Source: Pedobacter yulinensis (GTDB lineage Bacteria; Bacteroidota; Bacteroidia; Sphingobacteriales; Sphingobacteriaceae). Taken from it: a DNA stretch of 64,000 bases. The notes beneath the pieces were generated by a model. The model was not told the DNA's origin. It was given only the letters and a program-made list of their open reading frames with translations, and made no database searches. The DNA lies in contig NZ_KZ686271.1 in NCBI RefSeq assembly GCF_003029735.1, positions 124,001 to 188,000 of the forward strand, in the 5' to 3' direction. The position numbers and the translations under genes were made by a program. This document shows positions 43,235 through 52,693 of the stretch, piece by piece (the first letter of the stretch is position 1; each line of letters opens with the position of its first letter).

Positions 43235-45025
43235 CTAGAGGAAAATCGGTTTGTCCAGTTTCATTGAAATCCGGTAAGCAGCATTCATGAGCCCGACATG
43301 GCTGTAAGCCTGCGGGAAATTGCCCCACTGACTGCCGTCCTTTTCGTCAACATCTTCGCTGAATAGCCTGAGGTGGTTGGCATACTTCAGGAGCGACTCA
43401 AATTCCCTGATGGCATCCTCGACCCGGCCTACACAGGCCAGCGCTTCGACGTACCAGAACGCACAAATGAGGAACGTGGCTTTTGGTTTTCCAAAGTCGT
43501 CGTCGTGCAGGTACCTGTAAAACAGCCCGTTTTCTGTTTTTAGTTGCTGTTCAAGAGCGATCAGGTGGTCTTTGGCCCGCTGTGAGTCATGCGGCAGGTA
43601 ATTCATGATGATAAGCTGCAGCGTGCTGGCGTCCAGGTAGGGGCTGCCGATGGCGTTTGTATAGACTTTTCGCTCTGCATCATAACAGGCTTCGATATAC
43701 CCCGCAGCTTTGTCGATCAGTGCCTGGGCGCGTGTTTCAAAATCCTTATTGCCAATGGTTTTTGCCATTTTCAGTGCAGCATTGGCTCCGGCCCATTGGA
43801 ACAGGTTGGTGTAACAGTGCCGGTTGGCTATGTTGCGGAACTCCCAGATCCCTGCGTCCTTCTCGTCAATCGTATTTTCGATTTTGCCAAGCAAATAGTT
43901 CAACCAGCGCGGCGAGTCTTTACGCTCATCGAAAATAAAGCGGTGATCGGTGTAAAGAGGCAGCATGGAAATAAGCACCTGTCCGTAAATATCGTTTTGT
44001 ATATGTTCATATGCCTGGTTGCCGATCCGTACGGGTTGGTTGCCCATGTAGCCGTCCAGGTGGCCGAGCTGTTGCTCTACCAGTTCTTTTTCGCCGCCAA
44101 TGCCGTACAGCGGCTGGTAGCGGATCTCGTCGTCAAAAGAGATGTTGGTAATGTAATTAAAGTACTTTTCCATCTCCTCGAAATGCCCGATGTGGTTGAG
44201 CGAGGTGAGTACATAATAGGTATCGCGCATCCAGCAGTAACGGTAATCCCAGTTGCGTGTACTGCCCGGCGATTCGGGAAGGCTGGTTGTGCTGGCGGCG
44301 ATAATGGCCCCCGTGTCTTCATACTGGTGTATCTTTAAAACCAGCGACGAGCGGATGACGTGCTGCTGGAAGAAGTGGGCAATGGAAGAATGTTTCACCC
44401 AGTTGCGCCAATAGCGGGTGGTCTCCTGCAGAAAACGTTCGGCCGTGCTGCTGATCGGCGCATGGAACTCCTGATCGAACGTGAGGATGAGGTATTTGTC
44501 TTCGTTAAGTACAAAATGTTTCTGATCGAGGATATACGTCAGCGAAATGGTCGTGCTGAGCCTGATTTTTTCGTCAGCACCCGAATAATCGATATGGTTG
44601 CTGCCCCGGCCTGCTTTAAGTGCGTGTTCACCGTAACGGCCCACCGGTGTGCAGGTTACACAGACACGCGGGTTACCGGCAAGCGGCTCGATCTTTCTGA
44701 TCAGCATAAGCGGTTTAAAATACCGTTCATTCATCTGAAACCTGGGGGCGAAATCGGTGACCCGGTATTTTCCGCTTGCTGTCGTAATTTCTGTACAAAG
44801 TACATTGGTATTTTCCAGGTAATACTGGGTGCTGAAGTATTCTTCGTCAGGAAGTACGGAGAACTCGCCGCCCTTCTGCTTGTCGAGCAGGCCGCCGAAA
44901 ACAAAAGAGCTGTCAAAACGCGGCCAGCAGAGCCAGTCGATATTCGTATTTTGATTGATGTGGGCGAGGTAAGCGCAATTTCCTATAATTCCCGTATTGT
45001 AAGTGTGTCTGTTTATTGTATCCAT
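43235..45025 (-). CDS. Glycoside hydrolase family 15 protein
   Basis: A 596-residue cytoplasmic (alpha/alpha)6 barrel enzyme preceded by a beta-sandwich (residues 1-210, GNCAYLAHINQNTNIDWLCWPRFDS). Barrel marks: RNWDYRYCWMRDTYYVL, GHLDGYMGNQPVRIGNQA and GIWEFR with a likely catalytic Glu, and a C-terminal QAYSHVGLMNAA. Bacterial homologs include glucoamylases, trehalases and glucodextranases; no signal peptide suggests an internal alpha-glucoside such as trehalose or maltodextrin. The start 45025 (MDTINRHTYNTG) fits the family better than the ATG at 45037. Confidence 0.9.
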   Translation of the reverse strand: MDTINRHTYNTGIIGNCAYLAHINQNTNIDWLCWPRFDSSFVFGGLLDKQKGGEFSVLPDEEYFSTQYYLENTNVLCTEITTASGKYRVTDFAPRFQMNERYFKPLMLIRKIEPLAGNPRVCVTCTPVGRYGEHALKAGRGSNHIDYSGADEKIRLSTTISLTYILDQKHFVLNEDKYLILTFDQEFHAPISSTAERFLQETTRYWRNWVKHSSIAHFFQQHVIRSSLVLKIHQYEDTGAIIAASTTSLPESPGSTRNWDYRYCWMRDTYYVLTSLNHIGHFEEMEKYFNYITNISFDDEIRYQPLYGIGGEKELVEQQLGHLDGYMGNQPVRIGNQAYEHIQNDIYGQVLISMLPLYTDHRFIFDERKDSPRWLNYLLGKIENTIDEKDAGIWEFRNIANRHCYTNLFQWAGANAALKMAKTIGNKDFETRAQALIDKAAGYIEACYDAERKVYTNAIGSPYLDASTLQLIIMNYLPHDSQRAKDHLIALEQQLKTENGLFYRYLHDDDFGKPKATFLICAFWYVEALACVGRVEDAIREFESLLKYANHLRLFSEDVDEKDGSQWGNFPQAYSHVGLMNAAYRISMKLDKPIFL

Positions 45026-45091
45026 TAGGGGAGGCATATTATATTCGTAGTAACAACATTATCGCAATTATGTTGCCTCTTCTGAAAAGAA

Positions 45092-45104
45092 ATCATGACA
45101 TGAT
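45092..45104. promoter_or_regulatory. 13-bp palindrome between GH15 and the small basic protein gene
   Basis: ATCATG-A-CATGAT, perfect arms around one base, in the 150-bp divergent spacer. Candidate operator; no regulator is adjacent. Confidence 0.35.
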
Positions 45105-45175
45105 GGATTCTTTTGTTCGCACAAACTTTTTCCGGCAACCACTCGTTGTAAAGAAAGAAATATAGATCTGATACT

Positions 45176-45394
45176 ATGGAAGCACATCTTTATAACGAAA
45201 TGCTTTTGCTTCAACAAAGCAGGGCAGGAGGGAATATCGATTTCAGAGACCAGTTGAACGAAGTTCCGGAGATGATCCAGGAACGGGTATCAAGGCCGGT
45301 ACGGCGTTTAAAACGTTGGTTTAACCGCAGGGGGCAGATGCTGTACCGCATGGAACGTTACCGCAAATTCTTTAGCCGTCATTTTCTGCGGTAG
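45176..45394 (+). CDS. Small basic protein of unknown function
   Basis: 72 residues. An acidic first half (MEAHLYNEMLLLQQ...DQLNEVPEMIQERV) and a strongly basic second half (RPVRRLKRWFNRRG...YRKFFSRHF) predict an amphipathic helix at the C-terminus that could bind nucleic acid or membrane. No family recognised. It lies 32 bases upstream of the RNA helicase gene, which has its own -7 box within that gap. Confidence 0.6.
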   Translation: MEAHLYNEMLLLQQSRAGGNIDFRDQLNEVPEMIQERVSRPVRRLKRWFNRRGQMLYRMERYRKFFSRHFLR

Positions 45395-45415
45395 GAGAGG
45401 TATGACAGAAACTGC

Positions 45416-45423
45416 TACCTTTG
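45416..45423 (+). promoter_or_regulatory. -7 promoter box at the RNA helicase start codon
   Basis: TACCTTTG, exact TAnnTTTG, ends 3 bases before the ATG at 45427; predicted RNA start is at or next to that A. Confidence 0.55.
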
Positions 45424-45426
45424 CTC

Positions 45427-46731
45427 ATGGAGTTTAAGGAAGCACTCGCCCGGCTGGGCATTCAAAAACTGAATAACCTTCAGGAGCAGGCGCTCGCTGC
45501 CTTTCCGGGCGGCAAGGACCTGCTCGTGCTGTCTCCGACCGGCTCGGGGAAAACCTTATGTTTTCTGCTGCCGCTGATCAGGCTGCTCGCTCCGGAACAG
45601 GCGGGTGTTCAGGCGTTGGTACTTGTGCCCTCGCGCGAGCTGGCCCTGCAGATCACCGATGTATTCCGCAGCCTGCAGACAGGATACAAGGTGGCGGCTT
45701 TTTATGGCGGCCATGCCGTCACAACCGAAACAAACACCCTCCGTGAACCGCCGGCGCTGGTCATTGGCACACCGGGGCGTATTGCCTTTCATTTTCGCGA
45801 ATGCCACATCAACGCCCAAAACCTGCACACTCTTGTACTCGATGAATTTGACAAGTCGCTGGAGCTTGGTTTCAGGGATGAAATGGCTGCTATAATCGCA
45901 AGCCTGCCCAACTTGCGCCAGCGTTTCCTGACCTCTGCAACGGCAGGGAGTGACATCCCCGCATTTGCGGGTTTTCGTTCCGGGCACATTCTGAACTTTT
46001 TGGCCGCCTCAGCCGTTCAGCCAGACCTGCAGTACCGCCTGGTCTCGGCCGCGCCGGAAGACAAGATGGAGGCACTGTATGATTTGCTGTGCCTGATTGG
46101 CCGTGAACCAGTCCTGGTTTTTGTAAACCACCGGGAAATGGCCGTCAAGGTAAGCGAATGGCTGATTGATGCTGCTGTGCCCCACGGTATTTTTCACGGA
46201 AAATTGGAACAGCAGGAGCGTGAACTGAACCTGGCCAGGTTCAGAAACGGCTCGGTCCGCATCCTGGTAACGACTGACCTGGCAGCCCGGGGGCTCGATA
46301 TTCCTGAAGTTGGTGCCGTTGTGCACTACCAGATGCCGGTAAATCGCGAAGCTTTTACACACCGCAACGGGCGCACAGCCAGGATGAGCGCTTCGGGCAC
46401 CGTTTACCTCGTTTGCACCGGCGCAGAACTGCCTGAATGGATCGATGTCGCGGCCGAGCCGCTCGAACGCAGCAGTCTGCCGCCCCTGCCGCCGCCCGAA
46501 TGGGAAACGGTCTATGCGTCGGCAGGAAAAAAAGATAAACTGAGTAAGACTGACCTGGTCGGTTTTTTTATCAGTAAAGGCGGGCTGTCCCGGGAAGATA
46601 TCGGCCTGATCGAAGTCAAAGACCAAATGTCATTTGTTGCCATTAAAAGGAATAAAGTTTCTAAATTGCTGCAATCGGTAGGAAATGAAAAAATCAAAAA
46701 CAAGCGGGTACGCTTCGAAATAGCACATTAA
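45427..46731 (+). CDS. DEAD-box family RNA helicase with DbpA-like C-terminal domain
   Basis: 434 residues. Motif I is SPTGSGKT, motif Ia VPSRELALQ, motif II is DEFD rather than DEAD, motif III TSAT, motif V LVTTDLAARGLDIP and motif VI HRNGRTARM. Residues about 365-434 (LSKTDLVGFFISKGGLSREDIGLIEVKDQMSFVAI) form the DbpA RNA-binding domain, which in DbpA binds a 23S rRNA hairpin, so a role in large-subunit assembly is likely. The start ATG at 45427 lies 3 bases after the -7 box. Confidence 0.9.
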   Translation: MEFKEALARLGIQKLNNLQEQALAAFPGGKDLLVLSPTGSGKTLCFLLPLIRLLAPEQAGVQALVLVPSRELALQITDVFRSLQTGYKVAAFYGGHAVTTETNTLREPPALVIGTPGRIAFHFRECHINAQNLHTLVLDEFDKSLELGFRDEMAAIIASLPNLRQRFLTSATAGSDIPAFAGFRSGHILNFLAASAVQPDLQYRLVSAAPEDKMEALYDLLCLIGREPVLVFVNHREMAVKVSEWLIDAAVPHGIFHGKLEQQERELNLARFRNGSVRILVTTDLAARGLDIPEVGAVVHYQMPVNREAFTHRNGRTARMSASGTVYLVCTGAELPEWIDVAAEPLERSSLPPLPPPEWETVYASAGKKDKLSKTDLVGFFISKGGLSREDIGLIEVKDQMSFVAIKRNKVSKLLQSVGNEKIKNKRVRFEIAH

Positions 46732-46793
46732 CGACCGGGCCGCAGGCTATTGTGCGGTCTGAAAAATATAGCCGATACTATAACTATCAGAAT

Positions 46794-47030
46794 ATGAGTA
46801 ATAATGATATCCTGAAAAAATTGCGGGTAGCGTTATCGCTGACCACAGACGATATTGTCCATATCCTCTCGCTCGTTAACTTTAAGGCGACGAAGGCAGA
46901 GCTGGGCGATATGTTCAGGAACGACGACCATCCGAACTTCAAACCCTGTAAAGACCAGATTTTGCGCAATTTTCTGAACGGCCTGGTTATTTACAAGCGG
47001 GGTCCCCGTCCGGAGAGAAAACAGGAATAA
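46794..47030 (+). CDS. DUF1456 (YehS-type) protein, single repeat
   Basis: 78 residues. NNDILKKLRVALSLTTDDIVHILSLVNFKATKAELGDMFRNDDHPNFKPCKDQILRNFLNGLVIYKRG is one DUF1456 unit. Family proteins usually have two such units in about 150 residues; here there is one, with a basic tail, and the stop is well defined. Either a natural short form or a gene that lost its second half. Start 46794 (MSNNDILKKL) is chosen over 46752. No function is known for the family. Followed by a TonB-linked protein after 18 bases. Confidence 0.8.
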   Translation: MSNNDILKKLRVALSLTTDDIVHILSLVNFKATKAELGDMFRNDDHPNFKPCKDQILRNFLNGLVIYKRGPRPERKQE

Positions 47031-47048
47031 CCTCGCAGCCAAAAGCGA

Positions 47049-49736
47049 ATGCCGATAAGAATCGAGTTTTACGGCTACACCTTTTTGCCGAACGCCTTTT
47101 GGCTTTCGCTGGCTGTGCTGTGCCTGAGCGCGTTGAGCGTTCAGGCACAGAGCGTTCACCGCTTAAGCGGCAGCCTGATCGACTCCCTCAAAAACCCCGT
47201 GCCGGGGGCGAACGTGAAGATCATCTCCGGGCGAGACACCCTGACAGGTGTTACCGATAATGATGGCGAATTCAGTATCAAGGGAATTGGCACGCAGACA
47301 ATCGGACTGATCTTCGAAAGCATCGGTTACCGCATTCTCAAGGCAGCTTATACATTTAAGGAAGGCGAGCGACATGTCACCCTTAACCCGATCGTGCTCC
47401 AAAACAAGTTTACCCAGTTAAAGGATGTGGAGGTCAAGGCCCGGTTAAACCCCATTCGCATCATGAAAGACACGATCGAGTACAATGCCGCTGCTTATAC
47501 GGTCCGCGAGAATGATGTTGTCGAAGACCTGCTCAAACAAATGCAGGGCATTCGGGTCGATGAGCACGGCAATGTGACAGCCATGGGTCAGCCAATGACG
47601 CGCCTGCGGGTAAATGGGGAAGATTTTTTTACAAATGACGTCAAGGAGTTTATCAGGCAACTGCCTGCGGCCATCGTGGCACGCGTACAGGTTATCGAGG
47701 ACTATGGAGACGAAGCGAACTTTACAGGGGTAAAAACAGGCGAGCCCGTAAAATTGCTGAACCTGGTTACCAAACCGAACCTGAACAAAGGAAATTTTGG
47801 CAATATCAACAGCGCGGGCGGTACGAACAGGCAGCTTGCGCTAAATGCAAGCGGCAACCTCTGGCAAGACGATAAACAGATCGGTATCAATGGCGCGGTG
47901 AGCAGCACCGACAACCGCACGGGCTTCAATGAAAATAACCAGCTGGGGCTTAATATGCGCAACAAGATTAAGGAGGGGCTGAGTGCGAGCGCCAACTACC
48001 GGTACAACGAGAGCAACAACAAAACCCGCCAGGAAACCTATGTAGAAACGGTAAATACGATCGGAACGATCATCAACGAAAGTGGAAACCAGATGCAGTC
48101 TGAGGCCGACACCCACAACCTGAATATCAACGTTCAGTCGGTAACCAAGATGGCCTATTTCCAGTCTTCAGTGAATGGATCGTTTGTAGACCGCGATAAC
48201 AACACCACGTTGAATTCCATGCAGCGGGGAATTATCAGGCAGGATCTCTTTACTGACAACACGGGTAATTTCAGATCGCCGAACGTAAACGGCAGCATGA
48301 CCTGGGCCCGTCGCACCCGTGTTCCGGGCCGTACATTTTCGATCAGCCTGTCGGGGAACAGCGCTCTCAGCAAGAGCAACGAGGAACTGTTCAACAGGAT
48401 CGGCTATTATGACCGGTACACAGGCAGCCCTGTTAAAGATTCGCTGCTGAACCGGGTCATCGACACGCGGAATCACAGCTCAAATTTATCTGCAGAAGTG
48501 CGTTACAGTTACCCGCTTAAACCAGGCCTGGATTCTTTAATCAAAGAAAACATTGACTTTTCGTATGGTTTGTCGATGAGCAATACCTTTACACGCTTTC
48601 AAACCCGTGCGGGCACCGACAGCTGGAACAGCAGTTTGGTTGATTCCCTGAGTTCACTTTACTCTTCCCTGTTCCTGGCCCATCATGCGGCGGTCAACTA
48701 CCGCTTCCAGTCTCCGCGCCTCACTTATAACATTGGCATCAACGCCCAGCCCAGCCTGCTGGCCAGCGAATTCATCGGGCGGGAAGGAAAGATCAATCAG
48801 CGGCAGTTTAATTTTTCGCCTGTGGCCCGTATCAGCTATACCTGGCCTGACAACAAAAGTTTTACGTTCTCTTACAATGGCGTAAGTGCCGCACCGTCTT
48901 TCAACCAGCTGCAGCCCGTACCTGATGCCCGCAACCTGCAGAATGTCATTATCGGCAATCCCGATCTGAAGCCGAGCTTCAGCCACAACGGAAACGCCGG
49001 TTTTGCCCTCAACAGCCTGAAAACCGGCAGCACGCTGATGTTTTCGCTAAACGGCTCAGTGGTGCAGAACCAGGTGGCCGCCAACGTGGTCCTGGTTCAG
49101 GATACGCTGAACGGGCTTAAACAGGAGACCCGTTTCGAGAATACCAGCGGCAACTACAATTTTGGCGGAATGGTTTCTTTTGCGCAGCCATTTCTTTACA
49201 ACCGCCTCAATGTGCAGGCCATGAGCAGTGCGAACCTCAGCAACAATGTGTTTTTTCTGAACAACCAGATGAAGCGGAATGAGCGTGTCAACTTTAGCCA
49301 GTCGCTCGGTTTCTCGTACAACCGCAAGCGGTACGGGCTTTCGGGCAATGTGCTTTACAACTACAGCAGCAACCGTTATGCAATCTTTTTTGCCAGTGAA
49401 CGCAACATTGAGACCTGGCAATTTAATTTTTCGGCCAACACTTATCTCGATGATGGTTTCTCTGCCGGGTTCAATGCCTCTAAGAGCCTGTATTCAGGTT
49501 TCCTTGTTAACGCGGGTAACCCTTTGCTGATCAATGCACACATCCAGAAATCTTTCTTGAAGAACAGGCAGGCAACCCTAGCGTTGCAGGCATTCGATAT
49601 TTTAAATGAGGCAAATAACCTGGCCAGAAGCATCTCTGAAAACTCTGTCACAGACATCCGTACCGCACAGATTACGCAATACGTGCTGCTCACGTTTACC
49701 ATGCGACTGAATAAATTTGGCGCAAACAAAATGTAA
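47049..49736 (+). CDS. TonB-dependent receptor-like outer-membrane beta-barrel protein
   Basis: 895 residues. Signal peptide (LAVLCLSALSVQAQ), a carboxypeptidase-regulatory-like domain (residues 38-115; LIDSLKNPVPGANVKIISG...ESIGYRILK), a plug-like region (125-240; VVEDLLKQMQGIRVDEHGNV, VNGEDFF) and a large barrel with many Asn/Ser strands typical of the Bacteroidota OMP_b-brl_3 group. No SusD partner follows. The transported substrate is unknown. The 18-base gap from the DUF1456 gene suggests cotranscription. Confidence 0.88.
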   Translation: MPIRIEFYGYTFLPNAFWLSLAVLCLSALSVQAQSVHRLSGSLIDSLKNPVPGANVKIISGRDTLTGVTDNDGEFSIKGIGTQTIGLIFESIGYRILKAAYTFKEGERHVTLNPIVLQNKFTQLKDVEVKARLNPIRIMKDTIEYNAAAYTVRENDVVEDLLKQMQGIRVDEHGNVTAMGQPMTRLRVNGEDFFTNDVKEFIRQLPAAIVARVQVIEDYGDEANFTGVKTGEPVKLLNLVTKPNLNKGNFGNINSAGGTNRQLALNASGNLWQDDKQIGINGAVSSTDNRTGFNENNQLGLNMRNKIKEGLSASANYRYNESNNKTRQETYVETVNTIGTIINESGNQMQSEADTHNLNINVQSVTKMAYFQSSVNGSFVDRDNNTTLNSMQRGIIRQDLFTDNTGNFRSPNVNGSMTWARRTRVPGRTFSISLSGNSALSKSNEELFNRIGYYDRYTGSPVKDSLLNRVIDTRNHSSNLSAEVRYSYPLKPGLDSLIKENIDFSYGLSMSNTFTRFQTRAGTDSWNSSLVDSLSSLYSSLFLAHHAAVNYRFQSPRLTYNIGINAQPSLLASEFIGREGKINQRQFNFSPVARISYTWPDNKSFTFSYNGVSAAPSFNQLQPVPDARNLQNVIIGNPDLKPSFSHNGNAGFALNSLKTGSTLMFSLNGSVVQNQVAANVVLVQDTLNGLKQETRFENTSGNYNFGGMVSFAQPFLYNRLNVQAMSSANLSNNVFFLNNQMKRNERVNFSQSLGFSYNRKRYGLSGNVLYNYSSNRYAIFFASERNIETWQFNFSANTYLDDGFSAGFNASKSLYSGFLVNAGNPLLINAHIQKSFLKNRQATLALQAFDILNEANNLARSISENSVTDIRTAQITQYVLLTFTMRLNKFGANKM

Positions 49737-49785
49737 GTAGTGCAGCCTGTTTCAAAACTGCCTGCGGAACTGTAATTTAGCGGCA

Positions 49786-52587
49786 ATGACCCCGCTCTCT
49801 CACCGCCTTGCCATCATCCTTATATGCCTTTGTCTCCGGACCGGGCTTGCAGCACAGCAGCCAGTTCCATCCACTGCTCAGCATCAGAACGACCTGACGA
49901 ATGCCATTAAAACGATTAATGATCCGGCAAAGGCCGCGGTTTATGCCGACAGCCTGCTCCGCATAGCCCGGCAGCGCAGGGACGGGGCCTGGGAAGCGGA
50001 GATTGAGCTGGCCATGGCCTACAAGTCATACCAGGCAGGAGACCGGGCGGAGGCGTTGAGATATGGCCGGCAATCTTTCGCGCACGCAGCGGTTCGTGAT
50101 TCGGTTACCTATGTCAAGGCCGGACTGATGGTTGCCTACATGCTCAATTACCAGGGTGCCGCAGACCAGGGACTGAAAATGGCATTTCGCATGCTGCGCA
50201 CAGCCGACAGCCGCAACTGGACAAAAATGGAGGTCGATGCACGATTGTGCGTAGCAGATATTTACCGGTCTTTGGACCAGCCTGCCAAGGCCCTTCCTTA
50301 TGCACAGGAGGCTGCAGTCGCAGCCCTGTCTGCCCGCGATACGGCTTCGTATATCTTTGCCCTCAGTACGGTTTCAAATATTCATTCGCACCGCGGCATG
50401 AGCAATGCCGCGAACCTGCAGAAGGCGACAAGATCAATGGAAGTGATCTTGAATCCGCCATTTGCCAGTTTTCTCTCTCCTTTTGAAAGGTCCCGGTACC
50501 TGAGCAACCTGGGCAGGCTGTATGAAATGCAGAACCGGTTTCAGGCAGCAGAAAAGGTGCTGCTGGAATCGGTCAGCCTTACGGCGAAACACAATTTTCC
50601 TGCTATCCAGAAACATGCCCTAAATGAGCTCATGACACTGAAAATCAGCACAGGCAAGTACCGTGAGGCCGTTGGATACGGCCTGCAGGCACTAGGCCTG
50701 CTGTCGCGCGGGCAAAGCAGCCAAACGCTTCAAAGAAATATCTACAGGCGCTTAAGCGAGGCATACCTAGCCATGGGCGATTATAAAAACGCATACGGGT
50801 ACACACAGAAGGCTAATGCCATCCATGATTCACTTACCTCAGTAGAAAAAACGCGTGCGGCAAACGAACTGGATGCCAGGTTTCGTGCGGACAAGAAGGT
50901 TCTTGAAGCCAACAACCGCAGCCTGTTGCTGCGCCACGAACGTAACCTGACCATTTTTGCTGCGGTCACTGTACTGATGGTCGTTTTTACGGTGTATGGC
51001 CTGTTTTTATACAGGCGACGAAAGCAGGCGGCCATTCTCGCGCTTGAAAATGAGCAATTGGCCCGGTTAGACCGGCTCAAGTCAATGTTTTTTACGAACA
51101 TCAGTCATGAACTGCGCACACCGCTCACCCTGATCATGTCGCCGGCAGAACAGCTGCGCCGTGAGGGTTCGGGAATGAGTACTGACGAACGCGCAAATGC
51201 GGCAGAACTGATCTGGCGCAACAGCCGAAAGCTGCTCGATGTGATCAACGAACTGCTCGATCTGAGCAAGCTGGAAACGGGCAAATTGCGGTTGCGCAAT
51301 GAACCCCTAAACCTGCATGCCTTTATTGGCCTGACGTTCGGGAACTTCAGCTCTGCTGCCCGCTACAAGCGGATGAACTATGTACTTGACAAGTCCATCC
51401 CTGAAACGTTATGGGTCATCGCCGACCGGGACAAGCTGGAAAAAGTCATGAACAACCTGCTCTCAAACGCGATTAAGTTTTCGCCTGCCGGCGGATCGGT
51501 ACGAATGTCGGCAGTCGTCGATTCGGGGGAGCTTAAAATTTCGGTGCAGGATACCGGACCGGGTATTCACCCCGATGAGCAGGGTAAGGTCTTTGACCGG
51601 TTTTACCAGGTAGACCGTCCGGATGCCGCCGGGGGTACAGGGATCGGGCTGGCCATCGTAAAAGAATTCAGCGAACTGATGGGTGGCTCCCTGGAGCTGC
51701 ATTCTGAGGCCGGCCAGGGTACTGAATTTCGCCTGTCGCTGCCGCTTGTCATTGCCGAAGCGCCTGTCAGCACGGCGGCGCAACCGGCAGCACCGTTGCC
51801 AGCAGATATGCCGCTGCCGGCAGGGCAGGATCGGAAAATCTTACTTGTCGAAGACCAGGCTGACATGTCTGCCTATGTGAAGCAGGTTTTGGACAGCCAC
51901 TATGAAGTGGTCCAGGCAATTGATGGCGAAGATGCACTTTCCCGACTGGCCGGTATGCCGGAACCGCCAGACCTCATCCTATCAGATGTGATGATGACCG
52001 GAATGGACGGTTATTCGTTGTTGCAGCGCCTGAAGGCCGACCCGGTGTACTGCCACATTCCTTTCGTCATGCTGACTGCCCAGGCTGATGTACACCAAAA
52101 GGTGCGGGCGCTGCAGGCAGGCGTACATGACTACCTGACCAAACCTTTTATTAGCGGAGAACTATTGGCCCGGGTCAATAACCTGCTCGAGAATTCCGCG
52201 GCCCGAAAACTCGCTGCCTCAGAAGCAGGTGAATTGCCCGCTGCAGACCGAATGCCGATGCTTTCACCGGCAGACCTTGCCTGGCTGGAACGCCTGGAAA
52301 ACCTGGTACGCGGTCAGATTGGCAGGACCGATCTGCTTATTACCGAGCTGAGTTATGACATGAACCTGAGTGAACGGCAGATGCACCGGCGTGTAAAGGC
52401 GGTTACCGGCCTTACGCCAAACAAATATATTCGCACCATCCGGCTACGCGTTGCCCGCGAGGCAATCGACTCGGGCCGCTACCGCACACTTGCTGAGATT
52501 GCACAGGTGGCCGGTTTTGATACCCCCGCTTACTTTGCCAGGCTGTTTCGCGGGGCATATGGCCGCGATGTTCATGACCTGCTTTGA
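49786..52587 (+). CDS. Hybrid two-component sensor kinase with TPR sensor and AraC output
   Basis: 933 residues combining sensor, kinase and regulator. Signal peptide; periplasmic TPR-like helices about 30-380 (SYQAGDRAEALRYGRQSF, MGDYKNAYGYTQKAN); one span near 385-408; HisKA with NISHELRTPLTLI (phospho-His near 448); HATPase with NNLLSNAIKFSPAGG, DTGPGIHPDEQG, GGTGIGLAIVKEF; receiver (685-800) with ILLVEDQ and LSDVMMTGMDGY; AraC HTH (840-933; NLSERQMHRRVKAVTG, ARLFRGAYGRDVHDLL). Such proteins usually control a nearby polysaccharide or nutrient locus; the sensor here is TPR rather than the common beta-propeller. A near -7 box TAATTTAG precedes the start. Confidence 0.93.
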   Translation: MTPLSHRLAIILICLCLRTGLAAQQPVPSTAQHQNDLTNAIKTINDPAKAAVYADSLLRIARQRRDGAWEAEIELAMAYKSYQAGDRAEALRYGRQSFAHAAVRDSVTYVKAGLMVAYMLNYQGAADQGLKMAFRMLRTADSRNWTKMEVDARLCVADIYRSLDQPAKALPYAQEAAVAALSARDTASYIFALSTVSNIHSHRGMSNAANLQKATRSMEVILNPPFASFLSPFERSRYLSNLGRLYEMQNRFQAAEKVLLESVSLTAKHNFPAIQKHALNELMTLKISTGKYREAVGYGLQALGLLSRGQSSQTLQRNIYRRLSEAYLAMGDYKNAYGYTQKANAIHDSLTSVEKTRAANELDARFRADKKVLEANNRSLLLRHERNLTIFAAVTVLMVVFTVYGLFLYRRRKQAAILALENEQLARLDRLKSMFFTNISHELRTPLTLIMSPAEQLRREGSGMSTDERANAAELIWRNSRKLLDVINELLDLSKLETGKLRLRNEPLNLHAFIGLTFGNFSSAARYKRMNYVLDKSIPETLWVIADRDKLEKVMNNLLSNAIKFSPAGGSVRMSAVVDSGELKISVQDTGPGIHPDEQGKVFDRFYQVDRPDAAGGTGIGLAIVKEFSELMGGSLELHSEAGQGTEFRLSLPLVIAEAPVSTAAQPAAPLPADMPLPAGQDRKILLVEDQADMSAYVKQVLDSHYEVVQAIDGEDALSRLAGMPEPPDLILSDVMMTGMDGYSLLQRLKADPVYCHIPFVMLTAQADVHQKVRALQAGVHDYLTKPFISGELLARVNNLLENSAARKLAASEAGELPAADRMPMLSPADLAWLERLENLVRGQIGRTDLLITELSYDMNLSERQMHRRVKAVTGLTPNKYIRTIRLRVAREAIDSGRYRTLAEIAQVAGFDTPAYFARLFRGAYGRDVHDLL

Positions 52588-52621
52588 TCCCTGTAACGAG
52601 GTTTTTTTGCGCAAGTTGGCA

Positions 52622-52654
52622 GTTTTGTAAAGGTTTTTGTCTGTTCTGTAAAGG
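52622..52654 (+). promoter_or_regulatory. Direct repeat GTTYTGTAAAGG before the zinc-ribbon gene
   Basis: Copies at 52622-52633 (GTTTTGTAAAGG) and 52643-52654 (GTTCTGTAAAGG), 21 bp apart, i.e. the same face of the helix. This fits direct-repeat binding by an AraC-type regulator such as the one encoded just upstream, but that link is inference. Confidence 0.4.
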
Positions 52655-52693
52655 CAGCAAACCGCACTTTTGCAGCATCTTAACGAATGAGCT

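Noticed and set aside
45103..45165. 20-codon frame between the GH15 and small basic protein genes as a leader peptide
   Set aside because: No attenuator hairpins, no codon bias for one amino acid, and length within chance expectation.
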